This document shows, one piece after another, positions 50,118 through 58,669 of a stretch of DNA of 64,000 nucleotides. A model generated the notes under the pieces. It ran no database searches, was not told where the DNA came from, and saw nothing but the letters and a program-made list of their open reading frames with translations. The translations under genes and the position numbers were made by a program. Where the stretch lies: NCBI GenBank assembly GCA_017549765.1, contig JAFYNM010000029.1, forward strand, positions 219,720 to 283,719, in the 5' to 3' direction. This DNA is from Bacteroidales bacterium (GTDB taxonomy: Bacteria; Bacteroidota; Bacteroidia; Bacteroidales; WCHB1-69). Every line of letters starts with the position of its first letter. Position 1 is the first letter of the stretch.

Positions 50118-50915
50118 CTATCGTAATGTATTTTCCAACCATGCCAAGAAAGTATCTGGCCAGTAGTTCAAGGCATAGTCATCGTATTTCCAGATCTTTT
50201 CCTGATTCACCCCAAATCCATGCCCTCCTTTTTTGGCATGAAGATAAGCAAGTTCAACATCGCAGTGGGCCTTCAGAGAATCAGCCATCATCTGCGCGTT
50301 GTGCCAATCCACCGTAGGGTCATCCTCGCAATCGAGCAAGAAGACGGGGCAGCGTACCTTGTCGGCGTGCAGTTCCATGGAAAGGGAGTCCTGCATAAAA
50401 GGATCGTGTTGACGGCGCTCGCCGAGCAGGCCACGGCGGGAGCGCTTGTGCACGTAGGGCTCGCGCATGGTCACTACGGGGTAGATGGCCGCCACGAAGT
50501 CAGGTGCCGTACTGTCGGGCAGCAACTCCGCCCCACTGAGCACCAGATGTCCGCCCGCGGAGAAGCCCATCGCCCCGACAGTCCCGTAGCCTTTCGACTT
50601 AACGGTTTTTAACGCATCCTCCAAGGCATTCAGCTGACCCGGATATTGGGTGCAGCAGCTCCGACGGATATGGGTGAACCAAGACCACCAGCCCGAGACA
50701 GGATACTCCAGCACGTAGGCGGCATAGCCATTCTGGTTGAGCCACTGCGCCACCTCGCTGCCTTCCCCCCGCTTCGCCAGCCAGTAGTAGCTGCCGCCCG
50801 GACAAACGACCACGGCGGTGTCGGCGGGTTTTTCAGGCAGATATTCGGTGATCTTTTGGGCTTTCATCCCCACGACCACCCATATCGTGAGAGCCATTAT
50901 GAGTATCTTTTTCAT
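50118..50915 (-). CDS. Secreted alpha/beta-hydrolase (BD-FAE-like esterase)
   Basis: This 265-residue protein has a signal peptide (ILIMALTIWVVVGMKAQ), then an alpha/beta-hydrolase fold. The motifs are VVCPGGSYYWLA (oxyanion loop), GAMGFSAGGHLVLS with the nucleophilic Ser, LLDCEDDPTVDW with the Asp and KKGGHGFGVNQ with the His. The layout fits acetyl-xylan or feruloyl esterases of the BD-FAE/esterase-lipase group; length 265 is typical. It lies 6 nt upstream of the M14 peptidase gene, so the two may be co-transcribed. A REP-like element separates it from the oxidoreductase gene. Confidence 0.87.
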   Translation of the reverse strand: MKKILIMALTIWVVVGMKAQKITEYLPEKPADTAVVVCPGGSYYWLAKRGEGSEVAQWLNQNGYAAYVLEYPVSGWWSWFTHIRRSCCTQYPGQLNALEDALKTVKSKGYGTVGAMGFSAGGHLVLSGAELLPDSTAPDFVAAIYPVVTMREPYVHKRSRRGLLGERRQHDPFMQDSLSMELHADKVRCPVFLLDCEDDPTVDWHNAQMMADSLKAHCDVELAYLHAKKGGHGFGVNQEKIWKYDDYALNYWPDTFLAWLENTLR

Positions 50916-50940
50916 TTCTTCTATATTTTCGTTTCTTCAT

Positions 50941-51022
50941 CCCCACACTTGCTCCTTCCAGTCGCTTGTGTGGGGTTAATTGCACTTCGTGCGTGTTGCC
51001 TCTTCGAGGCTGTTTAAGGAAT
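50941..51022. repeat. REP-like palindromic element, copy 3
   Basis: 82-nt element in the gap 50916-51028: arms CCCCACAC (50941-50948) and GTGTGGGG (50968-50975), the linker TTAATT, hairpins GCAC-TTC-GTGC (50982-50992) and GCCTC-TTC-GAGGC (50998-51010), then TGTTTAAGGAAT. It matches the copy at 57599-57673 throughout except for 7 extra bases inside the palindrome loop. Confidence 0.88.
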
Positions 51023-51028
51023 ATATCA

Positions 51029-52528
51029 TTATAACCTTCGTACTATCGCATCGGTCTCCCCCATCACAGCCTCGGCTGTCATCACAGCGGTGAGCGGCAC
51101 CCCACAGCAGCCATGCAGATAGACATTCTGACCGGTCACAAAGAGGTTGTCGGCTTTCGTGCGCACGGGCACATAGCCGGAATAGGGGTTCTCACAGTCC
51201 TTTAGCAGACCATAGAGCGACCCGTCAGGCTCATTGCCATAGTCGCGGATGGTCAGCGGCGAGGAGTCATAGACCTGCGCCACACAACTGCGAAATCCCG
51301 GGTAGCGACGCTCCAGCTTCTGCAACACCCTGTCGGTATGTTGCTGTTTCCAAGCCTGATAATCAGCCCCACGACGTCCCGTCACCGTATCTTCCCAACG
51401 TTCGCAGACAGAGAACGGCATGAACTGGATGACCTGCATGCCATGGGCATACTCGCCCTGATGGCGCACACAAGGGGTCAGGTAGGCGAAGCTCTGCGGC
51501 CACCCTTTCTTCACATATTGTCCGTATTGCCAGACGCTGTCGTAGTTGTCCAGATAATAGCATGGGTGGTTGATATAGGGGAAGGTGCCGGGCTTCAGCA
51601 CGATATATACACAATAGGCTGAATAGTTGTTCGGGGCAGCCTCCACACGGACGCGAAAGGCCCTGGTAAAGAGCTCCGTATCAGCGATCTTCATCATCAC
51701 CTGCGGATGAAGGGAGGAGATGTAGTGGTCGGCATGGAAGCTGCAGCCGTCAGCGGTGACGACAGACGCCACGGACTTGCCATCCGCCACTATGCGCACC
51801 ACCTCGGCATGGGTGAGCACCTGGCCGCCATGCTGCTCAATGAACTGCACCAGCGCGTCAGCCATCTGGGAGGCAGGACCTTCAAAGCGATAGTGCCCGT
51901 TGATATAGAGGCAGTTGATGAGCGCGAAGACATAGGCGGGCGTATGCCCGACAGCACCGCCACACAGCGAGCTCATATAGCCCAGCAGATCACGTAGTCT
52001 GGGATCCTGGACATGTCGGGCTATCAGCTGCTCTGAAGGCTCGTAGAACTCGCCGCCATACTCGGTATATCCCTGACTGCCAGGACGAAGATGGAAGAAA
52101 CCCACCTGGTCGGTCAGCGCATACAGGGCATCCATATAGCGAGAGAGACGGTCCTTCTCTTCAGGAAAGAGCTGCTGAAAATAATGGGTAAACGCCTCCC
52201 GCCCGCCAGGCACGCGGTAGGTCTGGCGATCCTCGTGGCAGTAGATCTCATCCATGCAGTCAACATCCACCGGACGTACATGGAACTGGTCGCGGATGCC
52301 CAGATAGCGGCATATCCTGTCCACGGAGCCGCCGGGCTGCAGGCCACCCAGCACATGCATGCCCGCATCGAAGTCCACCCCGTCACGGCGGAACGACTGC
52401 AGCCCGCCGCCGGCCCGCGCGCTGCGCTCCAGGACGGTCACCTGGTAACCCTCCTTGGCCAACAACGCGGCTGTGAACAGGCCCCCAACGCCGCCACCCA
52501 TGATCACGACATCCTGATGGTTATGCAT
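51029..52528 (-). CDS. CrtI-like FAD-dependent oxidoreductase
   Basis: This 499-residue flavoprotein belongs to the phytoene-desaturase/retinol-saturase superfamily. The N-terminal FAD-binding motif is VVIMGGGVGGLFTAALLAKEG, followed by VTVLERSARAGGGLQSF. The C-terminus has NLFVTGQNVYLHGCCGVPLTAVMTAEA, where the CrtI type has a related G-x-x-x-x-G-x-x-G-x. In flexirubin/aryl-polyene clusters such enzymes may adjust the oxidation level of the polyene or its aryl head; the substrate is not known. The start overlaps the stop of the MMPL-PlsC gene by 8 nt. Following gene order it is downstream of the exporter gene. Confidence 0.87.
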   Translation of the reverse strand: MHNHQDVVIMGGGVGGLFTAALLAKEGYQVTVLERSARAGGGLQSFRRDGVDFDAGMHVLGGLQPGGSVDRICRYLGIRDQFHVRPVDVDCMDEIYCHEDRQTYRVPGGREAFTHYFQQLFPEEKDRLSRYMDALYALTDQVGFFHLRPGSQGYTEYGGEFYEPSEQLIARHVQDPRLRDLLGYMSSLCGGAVGHTPAYVFALINCLYINGHYRFEGPASQMADALVQFIEQHGGQVLTHAEVVRIVADGKSVASVVTADGCSFHADHYISSLHPQVMMKIADTELFTRAFRVRVEAAPNNYSAYCVYIVLKPGTFPYINHPCYYLDNYDSVWQYGQYVKKGWPQSFAYLTPCVRHQGEYAHGMQVIQFMPFSVCERWEDTVTGRRGADYQAWKQQHTDRVLQKLERRYPGFRSCVAQVYDSSPLTIRDYGNEPDGSLYGLLKDCENPYSGYVPVRTKADNLFVTGQNVYLHGCCGVPLTAVMTAEAVMGETDAIVRRL

Positions 52529-55500
52529 TTTCCGTTGGAATCTTATAATACGACTGATATTTCCTGAAGAAACGCCAGTAGTCGGGCGTCTCTATCTTTT
52601 CACACAACTCCGCATAATGCTCCTTGTAATAACGGCGCATCTGCTTGGTCACCTCGCGATCCCGCTCAATGTCGCTGTCCGCCTGCTCCTCTTCATACGG
52701 ACGCATCCGTTGGGCGATCTCTATCAGGATCTCACCCTGACGGAACGCCAGCTCCTCCTTCGGCAGCACATGACCTGAACCATGCAGGAAGACAGGCAGA
52801 ATGTCGGCATCCAACTCGCGTGCCAACGTGAAGGCCCCCTTGTGGAAACGCAGGATCTCACAATCCGGGGAGCGCGTGCCCTCGGGGAAGATGCAGATAC
52901 TGTAGCCTCTCTCATACAAATCCTTCAGCCGTGGCAAGTTCTTTTCCATCCCGTCGCTGGCCGGATAACACTCCGCCTTGCGGATGACTAACCCATAGAA
53001 GGGATTCCTCCACACCCAGTCATTGGTCAGAAAGACAATCTTCGGGGTCAGCGACATCATACAGACCAGATCCAGATGGCTTTGATGGTTGGATATAATG
53101 ATGGCGGGCTTTTCAAAGGTCTCCGCCGAGCTATTATCTGTTTCAAACTTAAGAAATGGTAGGTATCTGACATAGAACCTGGCCATTTTATTCAACAAGG
53201 TGTGATACCGCAACTTCTTTTCTTCCGTATTCTTACCAAAGAGAAAATAGATGGCCGTGAAAGGTATCAGGAACAGGAAGAGTAGCAGGAAACAGACGCC
53301 AATAAAGAGCGAGTAGAGAATGCGCCCCAAAGTCAAGGGGGTCTCGCGCATCTTCCCTTTCTTCTTGACGAGCCAGTCGAAGATGAGCGGCGGGAGGAAG
53401 GTCGCCATCAACACCACCATCGCCATGCCGACGATCGTCACCAAAGCCAAAGAGCGCAAGGCAGGATGCTTGGCGACAATCAGGCAGCCTACACCCGCGA
53501 ACATGATCAACGCGGAGATGACCACACTGTGCTTATAGGAGGCTAAACGAGGCTTTCCGGTCGAGTATTCATATAGCAATCCTTCTGTGATGTAAATCGT
53601 ATAATCGTCTCCCTGACCGAAGATAAAGGTGGCCAGGATGATGTTAACGATATTGAATTGGATACCAGTCAGATGCATGATGCCCAAAATCCAGATCCAG
53701 CTGACAGCCAACGGAAGGAAGGCCAACAGGGCAAGCTCTATTCTTCTAAAAGAGAGTAATAAGAAGATGAAAACGACAATACTGCACACCAGCCCGATGT
53801 AGTTAAACGAGCCGCGCAGCATGTCCACCAGTTGATGCCCCACATCACTTCCTGAGAAAGCGAAGAAGCTCTCGTCCTTATCGTCCAACAGGGCATGCAC
53901 CGCCTCTGGATCCGAAGCCTTCACATAGTTGACAATTCTCCATCCCTCATCCGAAGCGTAGATATACTTGTTGGTGAAAGGTTCTATGATGTCATCAAAC
54001 TCCTCTATATCTGGAATCTCCACTGATTCCGATGCCCTATTCACAAAGGGCAGGAAAGCTTGTTCCTGAAAACCATGTTCCGCCGCCTTGCGCTGGAACA
54101 CGCGCAGGAAGGCTTGCCGTGACTCATCTTGCCAGAAGTCATTCCAACGGACGGCAGCACGCTGCAGCTGTTGCTGGGATGGCAGCAGCTCCCCCACTCC
54201 GCTGACCGTCTCCACGGCCGCACAACTTTTGAGTTGCTCTATCAAGGCCGCATTGTGGTCCACGACCTCCTGCAGGGTGGCGCCCTCCGAGACGGCGTAC
54301 ATCATATCGGAAGACTGCACCTGAGAGAGAATCTCCAGATTCTGACGCTGGGATGGGGTCATATAGTTGATATGTGACAAGTCGCTGTCGAAGGATATCT
54401 TTTTGGAATAATGACCTAGAATAATCGTCACCACCAAGCCGACAAGAAGGATCCATGGACGAGCCTTGCTGCGTGACAGTTGTAGTCCGGCCAGCTTTTC
54501 AAAGAGGAGATGCTCGGAGGGTTGCGGGCGGTGGCGCATAAACTGCGGCAGGAAGATCAGCACAAAGAGGATCGTGCCTATCAGCATCAGCGAGGCGAAG
54601 AGGCCAAGGTCGCGCATAGCCTGGGCATCGAGCCACAGCAGGCAGAAGAAGGCGGCCACGGTCGTCAAGTTGCCGATGAAGAGCGGCAAGATCATCTCGC
54701 GCAGCGCCTCCCGCCGATTGCCGACCTCCTTGTATGTGTCCAAAAAATGCAACGGATAGTTGGCCACAATACCGATGATGACCGATCCGATGCCCAGCAC
54801 GATGACGGAGATGCTACCCCGGAAAAGGGCGATTCCCGCCAGCGCGAACAAGGCCCCGAAGAGGATGGACGCGCCCACCCAGAGGATGTCGGAGACGCGG
54901 CGATAATGCAACAGCAGGATCGTCAGGATCAAGACCAACGCAATGGAGACCGCCAGCAAGGAGTCGCGCTTGATCTGCTTGGCGTTGGCGGCGGCAATCA
55001 AGGGCGCACCCACGGCGGCCATCTCGACACCGGGGACCTGCGCCTGCACCTCGGCAATCTTCTTATCCAGGAACTGGGACAGGAGCCCGTTGTCGCGACT
55101 CTCGTTGGAGCCGTAGGGACTGTCAAAGGTGATGATGCCGTGCTGCTCGTCCGCCGTGAAGAGATAGCCATCTATCACCTGGAAGGATTCATTCAGCTTC
55201 AACGAGTTCAGACGCTGCAGAGCCGGAGTGAAGAGCTGCAGCGGGTCGTTGCACATACTATTGCGGAACATGCCAGACGTGGGGAACATCAGCATCCTCT
55301 CAATGGTCTCCAGACGATCATCGATGAGGTTGGGAGTCTGCATCAAAGAATCTATCCGTTGATAATCTGTATCTTCTAACAAAAAAGGCAGATGGTTATA
55401 TACCGCATTCATCAGATCCAGGAACTGCATCTCATCCACCGTTGTCGCCAGGTTCTCCACCATCTCACAATCGGCCAAGCTGTCGCCAAGACGCTGCATC

Positions 55501-55769
55501 ACATCTTCCATCTCATACAAAGCATGGAGCGTGTCCGTCCCCGTGGCCGAGAAGACGATGACGACCCTGTTCTGGGCAGCAAACTGCTGATATACATCCT
55601 GATACTTTCGACTCTTCTCATCCCGGGGGAGAAACTTGGCAATGTCCTCCTCATAGTGCACACGACTGGCCAAAAAGGCGAACAAAGCCGTCAGGACAAC
55701 AGCCAAGGTCACCGCAAACCAGCGTCTTTTTTCAAGGAAATCGAAAATATGCAGAAACAGTTTCTTCAT
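52521..55769 (-). CDS. MMPL/RND-type exporter fused to a PlsC-type acyltransferase
   Basis: This 1082-residue protein has an RND fold with two blocks of membrane helices and periplasmic loops (about 15-820; VSIALVLILTILLLHYRR; FIFGQGDDYTIYITEG in the second block). Residues about 890-1060 are a lysophospholipid acyltransferase domain: the NHxxxxD-type motif NHQSHLDLVCMM and FPEGTRSPD, then the later motif LPVFLHGSGHVLP. The exporter would move a lipid or the polyene toward the outer membrane, and the acyltransferase would act on the cytoplasmic face, perhaps attaching or esterifying the product. The fusion links both steps. A TATCTTTG box lies 17 nt before the start. Confidence 0.9.
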   Translation of the reverse strand: MKKLFLHIFDFLEKRRWFAVTLAVVLTALFAFLASRVHYEEDIAKFLPRDEKSRKYQDVYQQFAAQNRVVIVFSATGTDTLHALYEMEDVMQRLGDSLADCEMVENLATTVDEMQFLDLMNAVYNHLPFLLEDTDYQRIDSLMQTPNLIDDRLETIERMLMFPTSGMFRNSMCNDPLQLFTPALQRLNSLKLNESFQVIDGYLFTADEQHGIITFDSPYGSNESRDNGLLSQFLDKKIAEVQAQVPGVEMAAVGAPLIAAANAKQIKRDSLLAVSIALVLILTILLLHYRRVSDILWVGASILFGALFALAGIALFRGSISVIVLGIGSVIIGIVANYPLHFLDTYKEVGNRREALREMILPLFIGNLTTVAAFFCLLWLDAQAMRDLGLFASLMLIGTILFVLIFLPQFMRHRPQPSEHLLFEKLAGLQLSRSKARPWILLVGLVVTIILGHYSKKISFDSDLSHINYMTPSQRQNLEILSQVQSSDMMYAVSEGATLQEVVDHNAALIEQLKSCAAVETVSGVGELLPSQQQLQRAAVRWNDFWQDESRQAFLRVFQRKAAEHGFQEQAFLPFVNRASESVEIPDIEEFDDIIEPFTNKYIYASDEGWRIVNYVKASDPEAVHALLDDKDESFFAFSGSDVGHQLVDMLRGSFNYIGLVCSIVVFIFLLLSFRRIELALLAFLPLAVSWIWILGIMHLTGIQFNIVNIILATFIFGQGDDYTIYITEGLLYEYSTGKPRLASYKHSVVISALIMFAGVGCLIVAKHPALRSLALVTIVGMAMVVLMATFLPPLIFDWLVKKKGKMRETPLTLGRILYSLFIGVCFLLLFLFLIPFTAIYFLFGKNTEEKKLRYHTLLNKMARFYVRYLPFLKFETDNSSAETFEKPAIIISNHQSHLDLVCMMSLTPKIVFLTNDWVWRNPFYGLVIRKAECYPASDGMEKNLPRLKDLYERGYSICIFPEGTRSPDCEILRFHKGAFTLARELDADILPVFLHGSGHVLPKEELAFRQGEILIEIAQRMRPYEEEQADSDIERDREVTKQMRRYYKEHYAELCEKIETPDYWRFFRKYQSYYKIPTENA

Positions 55770-55785
55770 ACGCGCAAAAAGCGGG

Positions 55786-55793
55786 CAAAGATA
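55786..55793 (-). promoter_or_regulatory. Putative -7 box (TATCTTTG) for the exporter operon
   Basis: TAnnTTTG on the minus strand; the exporter ATG is 17 nt downstream, so the exporter may be transcribed separately from the synthesis genes. Confidence 0.55.
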
Positions 55794-55839
55794 TACTTTT
55801 TTTTGGCTCCCGCCTCACGCCGATCATGGGGAAAAAGCA

Positions 55840-56619
55840 CTATCGGAAGCAAGACCTTATGGCGCGTATCAGTCTTACCGGCAGATAATAAAACAGGGCG
55901 CCGAAGGTAAGTACGCTGTTGAGCACGCTAATCCTGAAGAAATCCCAGAAAGGACGGAAATGGCTCACGCGCTCGCTCTCGGGCGGGTAATAGACGCGCA
56001 CGGGCACAGACACTACGGGCGTCCCGCGCCACGCAGAGAAGACCAACAGCTCCAATTCCGCCTCGTAACGCGGCGTGATAGGCCAATGAAGGTTGATACG
56101 CTCCAAGGGATAGAGACGATAGCCGCTCTGCGTGTCCTCCAAACGGATGCCCGTCTGCAGATGAAACCAGAAATTGGAGAATTTGTTGGCAAAGGTATTC
56201 TGAGAAGGCATGTTGTCGGCCGTCAGGTTGCGCGCCCCGACAATCAGCGCATCCCGGTGTTGCAGAAAACACTCCATGAACAGCGGTATGTCCTCGGGAA
56301 AATGCTGCCCGTCAGAGTCGATGGTAATGGCATAGCGATAACCCATCTCAACAGCCCAAAGAAAGCCCGACTTCAGCGCATAGCCTTTGCCCATGTTAGG
56401 AGAATAGGACACGATCAACCGTGCGTCATCTTCCTCATCAAAAGCAGCCACGATGGCCTTCATCGTCTCCTGCGTGCTGCCGTCGTTCACCACGATGATC
56501 TGATTGGTGAAGACTTGGATGCGCCGCAGCACATCCGTGATCGTCCGCTCGTTGTTGTAGGTCGGGACGACCACACAGACTTTCTCCGCCTCAAAAACCG
56601 ATCGCCAATCCCGACTCAT
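55840..56619 (-). CDS. Family 2 glycosyltransferase (dolichol-phosphate-mannose-synthase-like)
   Basis: This 259-residue GT-A enzyme has CVVVPTYNNERTITDVL at the N-terminus, IIVVNDGSTQETM, the metal-binding DxD-like ITIDSDGQHFPED and YEAELELLVFSAWRG. The C-terminus has one or two hydrophobic segments (ISVLNSVLTFGALFYYLPVRL) that could anchor it to the membrane. It would transfer a sugar, probably to a lipid carrier or to the pigment head. It overlaps the dehydratase gene upstream by 4 nt (ATGA), so it belongs to the synthesis operon. It is followed by the exporter gene after a 70-nt gap. Confidence 0.92.
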   Translation of the reverse strand: MSRDWRSVFEAEKVCVVVPTYNNERTITDVLRRIQVFTNQIIVVNDGSTQETMKAIVAAFDEEDDARLIVSYSPNMGKGYALKSGFLWAVEMGYRYAITIDSDGQHFPEDIPLFMECFLQHRDALIVGARNLTADNMPSQNTFANKFSNFWFHLQTGIRLEDTQSGYRLYPLERINLHWPITPRYEAELELLVFSAWRGTPVVSVPVRVYYPPESERVSHFRPFWDFFRISVLNSVLTFGALFYYLPVRLIRAIRSCFR

Positions 56620-56972
56620 ACTCGTGCAAAAATAAGGGAAAACTTCGTATAGACCTTCTCATCGGCCATCACCACACCATTCGTCCTCAGGCGAATTCCA
56701 TCTTCCTCCACTTTGTCGAAACACACTATAACATCTTGGTTTGCATCGGGTTTCAGAACTGCCAAGTATTTGACATTGCGTGCCTCGGAGAGGGTCAGCC
56801 GGCATCCTTTCATCCGTTCCACCAACTCCTCCACCATGCCGACGATGCAGACCCCCGGCATGATCGGATTATCCGGAAAATGGGCCTGAAAGATCACACT
56901 CTCGGGCTTCAACCGGACACACACCGTATTGTCGGTGGTCTCAAGGACCGTATATAACTCGTGCTCTAACAT
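56616..56972 (-). CDS. Hotdog-fold 3-hydroxyacyl-ACP dehydratase (FabZ-like)
   Basis: This 118-residue protein has the FabZ-type signature HFPDNPIMPGVCIVGMVEEL with the catalytic His, and the paired Glu in the central helix. It removes water from 3-hydroxyacyl-ACP to give the trans-2-enoyl thioester, the step that creates the conjugated double bonds of an aryl polyene. It is shorter than E. coli FabZ (151) and sits between LolA-like and GT2 genes in the operon. A stop-rich tandem repeat (about 56973-57002) precedes its start. Confidence 0.9.
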   Translation of the reverse strand: MLEHELYTVLETTDNTVCVRLKPESVIFQAHFPDNPIMPGVCIVGMVEELVERMKGCRLTLSEARNVKYLAVLKPDANQDVIVCFDKVEEDGIRLRTNGVVMADEKVYTKFSLIFARV

Positions 56973-57003
56973 TAACTATTATCTATCAACTGTTATCTAT
57001 TAA

Positions 57004-57705
57004 CTATCCTAATTTTAGATTGTTAAAGGTGATGGTCGTCACGTCCCCGTTCGCCTCATTCATCTCCACTTTCGTCACAGCGTTATGTTTTTCGTTGAAA
57101 TAGAGATAGATATTGGCAAACATCTTCTTGAGTTTCGGCTGGTTGGGGGTGAGTTTGGCCACCCATTGGTTGCCTTGGGTGTACATCTCGACAGAGAAGT
57201 CTCCATTGTCGGAGAGGGCCGTGCCCGTGACGCTACCCATCACGATCTGCGCGATGCCCTTGAAGAGCTGCCCGCTCTGTCCGTCCGCCTTCCTGGTCTT
57301 GCCATCCTGCTGGATATAGACCTGTTGCTGCCCATTCTCTTCCTTCACAATGAGGGCAAACTTATTGGGCTCGGTGTATTCCCACTGGAGATTTTTGCCC
57401 GAGAAGGACATCTTGCCTTTGGAGGTCTGCTTCTCTTTGAGCATGGTGGACTGCCGCGCCTGCGTGAAGTCGCACTGGATACTCTTCACGGTGGCAGTGG
57501 CCTTGTTGACTGCCTCCACCATCTTCTTGGACTGCTCGGGAGTCGCCTTCTTCAGCGTCTGCGCAGATGCCGAGGTGACGAGCAATAGCATCATCACACC
57601 CCACACTGCGCTTCGCTTATGTGGGGTTAATTGCACTTCGCGCGTATTGCCTCTTCGAGGCTGCTTAAGGAATGTATTCTTCATTTTAAATACAGAATTC
57701 ATCAT
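57004..57705 (-). CDS. LolA-like outer-membrane lipoprotein carrier with repeat-derived signal peptide
   Basis: This 233-residue protein has a LolA fold pattern: ATVKSIQCDFTQARQSTMLK, KGKMSFSGKNLQWEYTEPN, QVYIQQDGKTRKADGQ and NAVTKVEMNEANGDVTTITF. It would carry a lipid-linked cargo, here perhaps the pigment, across the periplasm. The likely start (ATG 57705) overlaps the SMR-like stop by ATGA. The N-terminal part is odd: the 75-nt repeat 57599-57673 lies in frame between MMNSVFKMKNTF and MMLLLVTSASAQ, giving a long basic n-region (KQPRRGNTREVQLTPHKRSA) before a short hydrophobic core. The mature protein seems intact. Confidence 0.88.
   Translation of the reverse strand: MMNSVFKMKNTFLKQPRRGNTREVQLTPHKRSAVWGVMMLLLVTSASAQTLKKATPEQSKKMVEAVNKATATVKSIQCDFTQARQSTMLKEKQTSKGKMSFSGKNLQWEYTEPNKFALIVKEENGQQQVYIQQDGKTRKADGQSGQLFKGIAQIVMGSVTGTALSDNGDFSVEMYTQGNQWVAKLTPNQPKLKKMFANIYLYFNEKHNAVTKVEMNEANGDVTTITFNNLKLG
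57599..57673. repeat. REP-like palindromic element, copy 4, inside the lolA-like gene
   Basis: 75-nt element with arms CCCCACAC (57599-57606) and ATGTGGGG (57619-57626), hairpins GCAC-TTC-GCGC (57633-57643) and GCCTC-TTC-GAGGC (57649-57661), then TGCTTAAGGAAT. Same order and sequence as the copy at 50941. Its length is a multiple of three, so it leaves the reading frame open and encodes 25 residues of the signal peptide region. Confidence 0.88.
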
Positions 57706-58055
57706 TTCGCAATAAAATAGCACCCCGCCATGATCAGCAGCACGCCCAGCCAGCGGACGGCCGGCACCGACTCGTGAAAGACCAGCACCGCGGCGATCAT
57801 CCCGAAGACATAACTCATCGAGATGAGCGGATAGGCCATGGAGAAGGGGTGATTTTTCAAAATATAAAACCAAAGAACTGCTGCTCCGCCATACATGACC
57901 CCACAACCAAGCCACCACCAATTCGTAAGCTGCGAGCCGAAAAAGGACCATTTCCACGCAAACGGGCCCATCTTTTGGAGGGCCAACTTCAAAAACACCT
58001 GCCCGGAGCAAAGCAAGACAGATTGTATGATTGCCAAAAAGATTAGTCTTATCAT
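57702..58055 (-). CDS. SMR/EmrE-like small multidrug-type transporter
   Basis: A 117-residue protein with four membrane helices, in the size range of SMR transporters: FLAIIQSVLLCSGQVFLKLAL (helix 1), WWLGCGVMYGGAAVLWFYIL, SMAYPLISMSYVFGMIAAVLVF and VPAVRWLGVLLIMAGCYFIAK. The Pro in helix 3 and the Ser/Tyr after it fit the family, but the SMR Glu of helix 1 is replaced (a Gln is near), so it may not be a proton-coupled exporter. It overlaps the CLF-like gene upstream by 4 nt and the LolA-like gene downstream by 4 nt. Confidence 0.82.
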   Translation of the reverse strand: MIRLIFLAIIQSVLLCSGQVFLKLALQKMGPFAWKWSFFGSQLTNWWWLGCGVMYGGAAVLWFYILKNHPFSMAYPLISMSYVFGMIAAVLVFHESVPAVRWLGVLLIMAGCYFIAK

Positions 58056-58669
58056 AACTTTTTATGTATTACAGCGCGATCTTCCGCGCCTGGTTCATGG
58101 ATTATCTCTACATTCTCTATCTCAAAAAGGGGATGCTCGCCGGGTTCTACCGACAACATCCATGCCTCCGACCTGTCTTCCACCTCGATATGCCCAAAAT
58201 AACCGGGATGTGCCTGTTGGAAGTCGGTCAACTCGTCATTAACACAGACCAATGCGGTGCGCAGACGGCCTGCCTTCATCTGCAGGAAAGCATCGTGCAA
58301 GGCACACTCGAAAGAGATGGCCCGATGGGCGTAGGTCGTATTGTATCCGTGGTTGTGCGTATAGATGGCTATCTGCGCCGCCACGGTGTTGTGGGTGGAC
58401 TGCATGAAGCTGGTCGGCATACTGACCACCTCACCCTCCTCATGAAGTCCCTGAAGCAATTTGATGGTGTGGTCCATACAACCCAAAGCCGTACCGTTCA
58501 ATATAGCATTCGGCACATCTATTCCGCTAATATCCATCGCTTTGAGAGCTGTAACTAAAGCTCTTCTTTGCAGCTTGCCCATCCGGCGCGACTTCATCGG
58601 AGGAAGGTACTGATTGTACTCCTCGGCAGGCACATCCTTGACTATGGCGACAACAAAGACCTTATTCAT
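58052..58669 (-). CDS. Half-length, cysteine-less ketosynthase-like protein (chain-length-factor type)
   Basis: This 205-residue protein is a short homologue of the N-terminal ketosynthase half. The segment MPTSFMQSTHNTVAAQIAIY matches the KS substrate-gate region. In the position of the nucleophile, YAHRAISFECAL has no Cys in the usual elbow, so it cannot catalyse condensation. Such proteins (Ketoacyl-synt_2 type) pair with a true KS as a chain-length factor. It follows directly after the intact KS at 58662-59843 (8-nt overlap), as would be expected of a KS/CLF dimer. The missing C-terminal half carries the two His of a real KS. Confidence 0.82.
   Translation of the reverse strand: MNKVFVVAIVKDVPAEEYNQYLPPMKSRRMGKLQRRALVTALKAMDISGIDVPNAILNGTALGCMDHTIKLLQGLHEEGEVVSMPTSFMQSTHNTVAAQIAIYTHNHGYNTTYAHRAISFECALHDAFLQMKAGRLRTALVCVNDELTDFQQAHPGYFGHIEVEDRSEAWMLSVEPGEHPLFEIENVEIIHEPGAEDRAVIHKKL

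Noticed and set aside
57706-58011. Upstream extension of the LolA-like frame
   Set aside because: It overlaps the SMR-like gene in another frame. ATG 57705 has the ATGA overlap expected in this operon.
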